From Bacteroidales bacterium (GTDB lineage: Bacteria; Bacteroidota; Bacteroidia; Bacteroidales; UBA3824): 9,980 nt of DNA. A program made the position numbers and the translations under genes. The stretch covers positions 1 through 9,980 of the forward strand of contig JAFXMJ010000410.1 of assembly GCA_017530465.1 (NCBI GenBank), written 5' to 3'. This document shows, in pieces, positions 1-5,899 of this stretch (positions within the stretch are counted from its first letter, which is position 1; each line of letters begins with the position of its first letter). The notes beneath the pieces were generated by a model. It did no database searches and was not told where the DNA came from. It saw nothing but the letters and a program-made list of their open reading frames with translations.

Positions 1-565
1 GGAACCAATCGTAGCAGATCTTATCCGCTTCTTTGGTCTCGACCCTGTCCTTCGCGGTTCCGCAGGATCCGGTCACGATGTTGCCATCGATGCCGTCGGC
101 GTCCTGTATGTCACAGTAAGACAGGGTTATTTCTTTGTTTTTGCCGTTGACTGTGGTCATCATACGGCCATTCTCGTCAAAGAAAACCTTCGACGGGTCG
201 ATGTCCCTTTTGATGAGTATTTGTTCTATCTGCTCCGCCTGTATGTATGGGTGGAGCATTGATGCTGTCTCTATATAAATAAGGTGATTCTTGGCGTTCT
301 CCAATGACAATTGTGCAGGCGCAAAATCCCCCTTCACCTCAATCCTGACTTCCCTGTCGAGGATTTTGGCGTGGCGTTCCAGATACTTGTTGGCGCCGGC
401 AAACTTGGTGTTGCGCACCTTCTCGTCGCCAAAAACCTTTGGAACTACAAATATGACTTTTGTGTCGGGTATGTGTCCGAGCCCCTTTACTATGCCGTGG
501 CACGCCGTGCCGAGGCCGCCGGATATGTGCGGAGGAAACTCCCACCCGAGCATTAGCACTTTCAT
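1..565 (-). CDS. Glycogen-synthase-like glycosyltransferase, N-terminal part (runs off left edge)
   Basis: This is the first 188 codons of a gene that continues beyond the left edge. I chose the ATG at 565-563 because it begins the family's hallmark start, MKVLMLGWEFPPHISGGLG, followed by TACHGIVKGL. In Bacteroidetes this motif marks the GT-B glycogen/starch synthase N-terminal domain, whose glycine-rich GGLG loop binds the sugar nucleotide. The expected role is addition of glucose from a nucleotide sugar to growing glycogen in the cytoplasm. The start lies 15 bases after the debranching gene stop, so the two are almost certainly co-transcribed, an arrangement familiar from Bacteroides. There is no Shine-Dalgarno site. 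Residues 1-60 fit the family well. Residues about 60-188, including DENGRMMTTVNGKNKEITL, I cannot match to the usual synthase and they may be a divergent segment or insertion. The exact enzymatic activity is not certain. Confidence 0.75.
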   Translation of the reverse strand, partial: MKVLMLGWEFPPHISGGLGTACHGIVKGLGHIPDTKVIFVVPKVFGDEKVRNTKFAGANKYLERHAKILDREVRIEVKGDFAPAQLSLENAKNHLIYIETASMLHPYIQAEQIEQILIKRDIDPSKVFFDENGRMMTTVNGKNKEITLSYCDIQDADGIDGNIVTGSCGTAKDRVETKEADKICYDWF

Positions 566-580
566 TTCAGTTCAATATGT

Positions 581-2419
581 TCAAAACTGCTCGCGCAGCA
601 TCCTTATTCTATTGATAGTGGCGATTGTGACCGCGCTCATTGGAGCTCCAATGCCTTCGTATGGCGGCATCGGGGTATATTTTTCATAGAAATTGGGCGG
701 TATGGTCGTATTGAGATCATTGTAAAAATATTTGTACAGCTCCTCCGCCTTCTTGAGGCCGTCGCCGCCGAACACCCTCATATAGATTTCGGCGAGAAAT
801 CCGAGGTAGAATGGCGTCACGTAGCCTTCTGTGGCGTATTTCGGGTCGTCGGGATCCATAGTGCGGAGTCCGACTGGGGTGAGCAGCTTTTGCTCTATCA
901 TTGGCAGTACGGCGGCTATCTTGTCGTTGTCTGCCACGGCGTAGGGCAATGCGAATGCTGGCAGCTGCCATACTCGGAATGTGGTGTCCTTGTTGCCGTT
1001 GGAATCCAAGCTGTTGGCAAAATATCCCGTCTTGTCGTCGAAGAATTTTCTTAGGAGCGAATGTTTGACGATGTTCGCGAGCCTTGAAGTCTTGCCCGCC
1101 TCTTCGGGGAATCTTGCGCTGCAGCACAGCTCGGCATAAAACATCAGCGCATTGTACCACATCGCGTTGATTTCTATGTAATAATTCTGGCTGTCGCCCT
1201 TTTTGAGCGAAAGCATACCCTCTGTGTCGATGAAAAGCCTGTTGAAACGGCTGCTGATGATGTCGGTAATGATTTTCTTGATGGTCTCGCCGTATTCGCG
1301 GTATATCTTGTAGCGGTCGTTTTGCTGGTAGGCGTATTGCTGAATCGACCAGATGAACCACAATGGCGTCTCGGGTGCGTAATCGACATTGCCAACGCCA
1401 GTGGCGAGACCGTTGCGGTACATTTCGATGTAGGTGTCTGCCACTTCGCGGAATAGTTTGGTGTCGCCGCCTGGCAGCGTGATGCCTGCAATTGCGCCGC
1501 ATAAGTCCTTAGATCTGTTGCTTACCGGGGGTATGGTCTCCATTACGTGGCATCCCATCTCGTCGTTCCTGAGCATCAGGTGTGCGGCGTGTGTTATCAT
1601 ATCGTCGTATGACACCCTTGGCTTGCGTTTGGAGATTGTTTTGGCAAACTTGGAGGCGAGGGCTTCTGCCTGCTGCGGCACGAGCGACGCACTGAATATG
1701 AATTCCTGGCTCGACACGAGGTTGATTTCAAAAAATCCGGGCATAAACAGGTCTTCCTGGTATGGTCTGCCCGCCTTGTGGTCGATGGGGTATTCGATAT
1801 TGTAATTCCAATCGGGCGCGGTGACGAAATCTCCCGCCGTGCTGGTCTGCATGTACAACATCGGCTCGTGGTCGTTGGGATGGTAGGCGATGCCGTTTTG
1901 GATGGCGGTGTTGGCGGTGAAGATATTTGGGTCGCGGTGCCTCAGCTCGTCGATGAACCTGAATGCCACAATTGGTCTGATGCGTATCTGTGCTGGCTTG
2001 TTGGATGATAGGAGCGTGTACCTGACGAACAATGTTGGCTCTTCGTCAGCAAGCACCATCTCCTTGCGGAGCACGGCATCGTTGCCAAGAGTGTATTCGA
2101 TGGTGGGGTAGGGGTTGAAGTTGGCGGCGGAGATGTATTGGTATCCCATCGGGAAATATACGTTGGGGTATTTGCGCACCGAGATGTAGTAGGTGTTGCC
2201 GCCGAGCAGCACCGCGTCGTCGAGCGTGGAGAGCAGTATCTTGTCGCGGTCGTGCTCTTGGTCGTATATCGACAATATGCCGTGCCAGCTGCGCGAATTG
2301 CACAGCGTGATGCTTGTGCTTGACGTAGCACCGAGCCTGTTGGTGCTTATTACGTCCTTGCCAAGCGAGTATTCCATGTCTGACGACATGGTGGGGATCA
2401 ACGGTGGTTGTTCTGCCAT
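581..2419 (-). CDS. GH133-like glycogen debranching protein, active-site motifs altered
   Basis: A 612-residue cytoplasmic protein with the two-domain plan of prokaryotic glycogen debranching enzymes, which remove alpha-1,6 branches (amylo-alpha-1,6-glucosidase). The N-terminal domain (about 14-260) has TNRLGATSSTSITLCNSRSWHG at 26-47, matching the usual TNxLG...NTRxYHG motif. The C-terminal (alpha/alpha)6 domain (about 270-610) keeps TPLWFIWSIQQYA (351-363), EINAMWYNAL (416-425) and LLTPVGLRTMDPDDPKY (512-528). Length is only a little short of the family norm. Oddly, several signatures I expect are missing: the GRDTFIALPG region reads SKDLCGAIAG (303-312), the WMDA...PVTPRTG block before EINA is absent, YHQGTxWPW after GLR is replaced by EGYVTPFYLG (531-540), and the Glu of the C-terminal PELFDG stretch is not in place. 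The fold assignment is firm; catalytic competence is doubtful. It probably has its own promoter in the upstream gap and is co-transcribed with the synthase-like gene. Confidence 0.85.
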   Translation of the reverse strand: MAEQPPLIPTMSSDMEYSLGKDVISTNRLGATSSTSITLCNSRSWHGILSIYDQEHDRDKILLSTLDDAVLLGGNTYYISVRKYPNVYFPMGYQYISAANFNPYPTIEYTLGNDAVLRKEMVLADEEPTLFVRYTLLSSNKPAQIRIRPIVAFRFIDELRHRDPNIFTANTAIQNGIAYHPNDHEPMLYMQTSTAGDFVTAPDWNYNIEYPIDHKAGRPYQEDLFMPGFFEINLVSSQEFIFSASLVPQQAEALASKFAKTISKRKPRVSYDDMITHAAHLMLRNDEMGCHVMETIPPVSNRSKDLCGAIAGITLPGGDTKLFREVADTYIEMYRNGLATGVGNVDYAPETPLWFIWSIQQYAYQQNDRYKIYREYGETIKKIITDIISSRFNRLFIDTEGMLSLKKGDSQNYYIEINAMWYNALMFYAELCCSARFPEEAGKTSRLANIVKHSLLRKFFDDKTGYFANSLDSNGNKDTTFRVWQLPAFALPYAVADNDKIAAVLPMIEQKLLTPVGLRTMDPDDPKYATEGYVTPFYLGFLAEIYMRVFGGDGLKKAEELYKYFYNDLNTTIPPNFYEKYTPMPPYEGIGAPMSAVTIATINRIRMLREQF

Positions 2420-2451
2420 AATATATATGTTTTTGCCAATATGCTGAATTA

Positions 2452-2483
2452 CAAACGTTTAGCGACCCGCAACATCTGTGAAA
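2452..2483 (-). promoter_or_regulatory. Weak Bacteroidales-type promoter candidate for the glycogen pair
   Basis: On the minus strand, TTTC (2483-2480) is followed after 20 bases by AACGTTTG (2459-2452). The Bacteroidales consensus is TTTG, 19-21 bases, TAnnTTTG, so each box departs from consensus at one base. The -7-like box lies 33 bases before the debranching gene ATG. A promoter is expected here because the 160-base gap separates this gene from the upstream operon, but the sequence match alone is weak. Confidence 0.2.
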
Positions 2484-2525
2484 TGTCGTGGGTTTATTCC
2501 GACTTAAAGATAAATAAAATTTTTT

Positions 2526-2571
2526 GACTAAAAAAAGGAGCAGGGAAATTTTTTTCTAATTTTTTTTAGTC
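2526..2571 (-). terminator. A/T-rich inverted repeat after the DUF1343 gene; possible terminator
   Basis: The 11-base arm GACTAAAAAAA at 2526-2536 is perfectly repeated inverted at 2561-2571 (TTTTTTTAGTC), with a 24-base loop that includes further A and T tracts. It begins 9 bases after the DUF1343 stop codon and sits between that operon and the debranching gene. In RNA it would form a mainly A-U stem capped at the base by GAC/GUC. It lacks the G/C-rich stem and trailing U-run of a textbook intrinsic terminator, so transcription termination is an inference from position. The structure is symmetrical and would look the same from either strand. Confidence 0.4.
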
Positions 2572-2579
2572 GGCTGTTT

Positions 2580-3824
2580 TTATTTGTAAATTAGATATTT
2601 GTCGCGTTTTTTGATGAAATCCGACAATCCTGGCTCCCACGATTGTATGATTTGTTCTTCCGTTGCGCCGGAGGCTAGCATCTTGGCGAGCGACTTGTTG
2701 CCGTACAGCTTGCCGAGGAGGTTTTGGCTGGTGATGCACGTGCCGCCCGATATGCGGTACATGTCGATGAAATACCTGAGCGTAAACCGTGTGCTGTCGG
2801 GATTGACATCGTGAAAATCAACTCCATAGCACTTCTTGCCTTCGTGCATAGGGTTGGTCTGCATGCCGGGGATGTCCTTGGGCGTGAATACATATTCGCC
2901 GTATTTCGGGTCGGGATAGCCAATGAAGGTGAATGGCGTTTCTGTGCCGCGTCCTACGCTTATGTTGGTGGCTTCAAAAAGGCACAAGCTCGGGTACAGC
3001 CTCACCGAGAGGTAGTCGGGCAGGTTGGGGGATGGCTTGATGGGCAGTTGGTAGCGCATCGAGCGGTCATAATTTGCCACTGGTATTACAGTAAGGTCGC
3101 ATTTGACTCCGCCTTTGAGCCAGCCTTCGCCGTTGATCATCTTGGCGAGTTCGCCGACTGTCATTCCATATACGATGGGAATCGGGTCCATACTTACGAA
3201 TGATATGCAGTCAGCTTCGCGGATGGGTCCCGCCACATAGTCGATGTTGGGGTTTGGACGGTCGAGGACGAGTACTTTGACGTTGTTTTCGGCGGCGGCC
3301 TCCATTACATTGTGTAGAGTGCTTATGTATGTGAAAAATCTGCATCCAACATCCTGAATGTCATACACTATGTAATCGAGTCCCGACATCTGCTGTGGCG
3401 TCGGCTTGAGGTTTTTGCCAAAGAGCGACACAATTTTCACGCCGGTCTTTTGGTCGGTTTCGGTGTCCACTTTTTCGCCAGGCTCAGCCGCCCCGCGAAA
3501 GCCATGTTCGGGTGCAAATACGCGCTCCACTTTCACGCCGCCTTCTATCAATACGTCAAGCAAATGATTTCCAAATGCTTGCGCGGTTGGGTTGGCTGTC
3601 AATGCCACTTTCTTGCCGCGTAATATTGGCAGGTATGCCGATGTGTCTTCGGCTGCTACGGTGATTGGTTTTATGGGTTCTTTTTTAGGGGCAACGGCAA
3701 TGCTGTCGGTAGCCGTCGTCGTTGCAACAGCCTGTCCGCTTGCAGCCGACTGACTGCCGCAACTCGTGCAGCATGTCAGCGTGGCGGCAAGTAGCGGCAT
3801 TGCCAATAATGCTAATTTTTTCAT
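2580..3824 (-). CDS. DUF1343/NamZ-like exo-beta-N-acetylmuramidase (GH171 type), exported, likely lipoprotein
   Basis: A 414-residue protein of the DUF1343 family, whose characterised member NamZ (Bacillus YbbC) removes N-acetylmuramic acid from the ends of peptidoglycan fragments (GH171). I took the ATG at 3824-3822, which gives a clean leader (MKKLALLAMPLLAATLTCC) and an ATGA overlap with mazG; a GTG 39 bases upstream would bury the leader. Cysteines at 18, 19 and 22 make a lipoprotein likely, though none sits in a perfect lipobox. An Ala/Thr-rich linker (24-60) leads to the catalytic domain. Family motifs are plain: RVFAPEHGFRG (101-111), YDIQDVGCRFFTYISTLH (154-171), VLDRPNP, then SPNLP, LYPSLCLFE and VGRGTETPF. 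The acidic pair proposed for catalysis would be E106 and one of D155/D158 (family knowledge). It should act in the periplasm on the cell's own or foreign muropeptides. It ends the four-gene run. Confidence 0.88.
   Translation of the reverse strand: MKKLALLAMPLLAATLTCCTSCGSQSAASGQAVATTTATDSIAVAPKKEPIKPITVAAEDTSAYLPILRGKKVALTANPTAQAFGNHLLDVLIEGGVKVERVFAPEHGFRGAAEPGEKVDTETDQKTGVKIVSLFGKNLKPTPQQMSGLDYIVYDIQDVGCRFFTYISTLHNVMEAAAENNVKVLVLDRPNPNIDYVAGPIREADCISFVSMDPIPIVYGMTVGELAKMINGEGWLKGGVKCDLTVIPVANYDRSMRYQLPIKPSPNLPDYLSVRLYPSLCLFEATNISVGRGTETPFTFIGYPDPKYGEYVFTPKDIPGMQTNPMHEGKKCYGVDFHDVNPDSTRFTLRYFIDMYRISGGTCITSQNLLGKLYGNKSLAKMLASGATEEQIIQSWEPGLSDFIKKRDKYLIYK
3821..3824 (-). promoter_or_regulatory. 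ATGA stop/start overlap coupling mazG to the DUF1343 gene
   Basis: On the minus strand the four bases ATGA hold both the start codon of the DUF1343 gene (3824-3822) and the TGA stop of mazG (3823-3821). Such overlaps usually mean that ribosomes ending mazG restart on the next gene, which ties their expression. No separate Shine-Dalgarno site is visible. Confidence 0.7.
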
Positions 3825-4615
3825 TGTTTTTGCTGTCTTTCGATGGCTTTTGCCTCGTTCCACAATTCTTCCATCTCTTCGAGGGTCATGTCTTTGAGGC
3901 GCAGACCTTTTTCCTTGGCGCGGGCTTCGATGTGATTGAACCTTGAGGTGAATTTAGCGTTGCAGCGTTCAAGGGCGGTGTCGGCGTTGATGCCGTAGAG
4001 CCTTCCAGCATTGATGGTTGCAAATAGCAGGTCGCCAAATTCGTCTTCCGACTTGTCGGCGTCGCCTTTTTCGAGTTCGGCTTTGAGTTCGTCGATTTCT
4101 TCAAATACTTTTGGCCACACTTCTTGTTTTTCGTGCCAATCGAATCCCGAATGTGACGCCTTGTCTTGCAGGCGGTATGCCTTTATTATCGATGGTAATG
4201 CATTTGGAATGCCGCCGAGGACGGTCTTGTTGCCGCCTTTTTCTTTGAGTTTTACCTGTTCCCACAGTTTTGATACTTCCTCCGGGGTCTCCGCCTTGAC
4301 GTCGCCAAAGATATGCGGGTGGCGGAATACGAGTTTTTCGTTGAGGGCGTCGAATACGTCGGTGAGTGCAAATTCGCCTTTCTCTTCGGCTATGAGCGCG
4401 TAGATGATGATGTGCAGGAGTACGTCGCCGAGTTCCTTTTTGCGGTCGGAGACATTGTTTTCCATTATAGACTGCGAGAGTTCATATACTTCCTCGATGG
4501 TGAGGGTGCGGAGCTGCTCGTTGGTGAGCGCGGCATCCCACGGGCATCGTTTGCGCAATACCTTGATGGTATCGAGCAAGCGGAAGAATGATTCTGAAAT
4601 TTTGCTGTTTTCCAT
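3821..4615 (-). CDS. mazG: MazG, nucleoside triphosphate pyrophosphohydrolase
   Basis: A 264-residue cytoplasmic enzyme, the same size as E. coli MazG (263), that hydrolyses nucleoside triphosphates to monophosphates and pyrophosphate and so cleans up surplus or non-canonical nucleotides. Both MazG domains are present. The first has the family opening CPWDAALTNEQL (24-35), then the metal-binding acids in EEVYEL (41-46) and KELGDVLLH (60-68). The second has EEIDELKAEL (172-181) and EDEFGDLLFATINAGRL (190-206), the EExxE...ExxD pattern typical of the active C-terminal domain. The linking region contains RHPHIFGD (98-105) and NALPSIIKAYRLQDKASHSGFDW, also typical. The gene follows the CAP gene by 34 bases and overlaps the DUF1343 gene by 4. 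Nothing looks truncated. Its place among envelope genes is probably a matter of operon history. Confidence 0.95.
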   Translation of the reverse strand: MENSKISESFFRLLDTIKVLRKRCPWDAALTNEQLRTLTIEEVYELSQSIMENNVSDRKKELGDVLLHIIIYALIAEEKGEFALTDVFDALNEKLVFRHPHIFGDVKAETPEEVSKLWEQVKLKEKGGNKTVLGGIPNALPSIIKAYRLQDKASHSGFDWHEKQEVWPKVFEEIDELKAELEKGDADKSEDEFGDLLFATINAGRLYGINADTALERCNAKFTSRFNHIEARAKEKGLRLKDMTLEEMEELWNEAKAIERQQKQ

Positions 4616-4649
4616 TGTGTTATGTTGGTTGGTTTTCTATACTTGTCGT

Positions 4650-5888
4650 TTACTTGAAGTCGTGCTTGGCGATGAGTACACACCAATAATATCCGTATTG
4701 TCCGCCTTTTGCCATACCGATTCCGATGTCGTAACAGTCGCTCCAGAATGGGTCGATGCCGAGGAGGTGGCGGCGGTGTCCGGCGTTGCTATTGTTTGCA
4801 CCGCCGTCGTAGATGAGCTGTATGATAGATTCCTTGCCGCTTTTGTGTCCGGCGGCGAGGCTTTCAAAATTGTTGCTGCTGTACGACGTGAGCCAGCTGT
4901 CGCGGAGCTTGTATCCTGCGGCATTTATCTTGAAGTTCATACCGCCGCCGTCGGGATCCACGTGTGCAAAATAATTGCGATCCACCATATCCTGCGCCTT
5001 TGCCTGTGCCACTTTGGCGAGGGTTTGGTTCCATTTGAGTTCGTGCAAGGGTTGTACACCGCTGAGGTCAACGCCGATTTCATTGCTGTATTGTCCGGGA
5101 TTTTTGCGGACGGCGTTGAGGTACATAAATGCGTTTTCAATTTCGTTGGTCGAATTGTAGTTGTTGCGGTTGTCGGATGGCGGCGTTGGCCCTTGGTTGT
5201 CGTTATAATTATTGTTTTGCCTATTGTCAGTATAATTATTATTGTTGGACGACGAACCAGACAGCGGTGTCAGAATTTTTGCGCCAAAATCTTGCACGCA
5301 ATTGTAGCTGTACACCTTGTGCGTCTTGATGCTTGTGCCCATTGCATTGTAAGTGGCATTGAGAATGCTTACGCGGTGTCCAAGGCTCGGGGTATTCTCG
5401 TCGATAAGCAGCTGCATTACAATATCAAGTGCATCGGAGTATCCATAACTACAATTTTCGGCGGCTGTACCGCATTTGTAATATTTGCCTATGCGGGTGA
5501 AACACGCTGTGCCGTCAGACGAATTGTGACCAATCATACCGTGCGAACCCATGTCGGCAGCGTGGAGCGCGGCGGTGTAGCAAAGGTCTTTTTCGGGATA
5601 GAGCATAGGACGGTTTTTCACTTGCTGCAAATCCCTTTTGAGCGATGCAACGTATGAAGAATTGCCGGTGAGGTATTTGGCGGCGTATGTGCGCATGAAT
5701 TTCGCTCCATCCATACGGGCAAGGTTGCAATATAAAAACACAAGTTTCTCTTGCTGCGTGAGGTTTGTGCCTTGAGCTGTGTTTGCCTTTGCAAGTTCCT
5801 GGTCGCTCCATTCGGAAAATGTCTGTGCGCGGAGTCCTTGCATTGCAATTAGCATTGCCATTAATATAAGAATCTTCTTCATACCCAT
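4650..5888 (-). CDS. Secreted protein with two CAP/SCP (YkwD-like) domains
   Basis: A 412-residue exported protein. The leader MGMKKILILMAMLIAMQGLRA probably ends at A21, before QTFSEW; the ATG for Met3 (5882) is an equally possible start. Two CAP/SCP domains follow. The first (about 45-207) has HAADMGSHGMIGHNSSDG (109-126), AENCSYGYSD (143-152) and PSLGHRVSILN (167-177), giving the conserved H121, E144 and H171. The second (about 248-412) is closer to the YkwD type, with LNAVRKNPGQY (257-267), NYFAHVDPDGGG (305-316), NNFESLAAGH (339-348) and NAGHRRHLLG (368-377), giving H309, E342 and H371. An Asn/Ser/Tyr/Asp-rich linker (about 211-248) joins them. Bacterial CAP proteins are secreted, but their biochemical role is largely unknown; protease, lipid-binding and adhesion roles have been proposed in the superfamily. 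It starts 11 bases after the GLUG gene stop, so the two are surely co-transcribed. Confidence 0.9.
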   Translation of the reverse strand: MGMKKILILMAMLIAMQGLRAQTFSEWSDQELAKANTAQGTNLTQQEKLVFLYCNLARMDGAKFMRTYAAKYLTGNSSYVASLKRDLQQVKNRPMLYPEKDLCYTAALHAADMGSHGMIGHNSSDGTACFTRIGKYYKCGTAAENCSYGYSDALDIVMQLLIDENTPSLGHRVSILNATYNAMGTSIKTHKVYSYNCVQDFGAKILTPLSGSSSNNNNYTDNRQNNNYNDNQGPTPPSDNRNNYNSTNEIENAFMYLNAVRKNPGQYSNEIGVDLSGVQPLHELKWNQTLAKVAQAKAQDMVDRNYFAHVDPDGGGMNFKINAAGYKLRDSWLTSYSSNNFESLAAGHKSGKESIIQLIYDGGANNSNAGHRRHLLGIDPFWSDCYDIGIGMAKGGQYGYYWCVLIAKHDFK

Positions 5889-5899
5889 AATGTTTTTAT

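Noticed and set aside
3822..3863. GTG start at 3863 for the DUF1343 protein
   Set aside because: It would overlap mazG by 43 bases and place a charged segment before the hydrophobic leader. The ATG at 3824 gives a typical leader and an ATGA junction.
4404..5657. 417-residue open frame on the plus strand
   Set aside because: It lies opposite mazG and the CAP gene, both of which have clear family motifs. Its product is a Val/Ala/Ile-rich string with no motif, as expected from the antisense of a well-coded gene.
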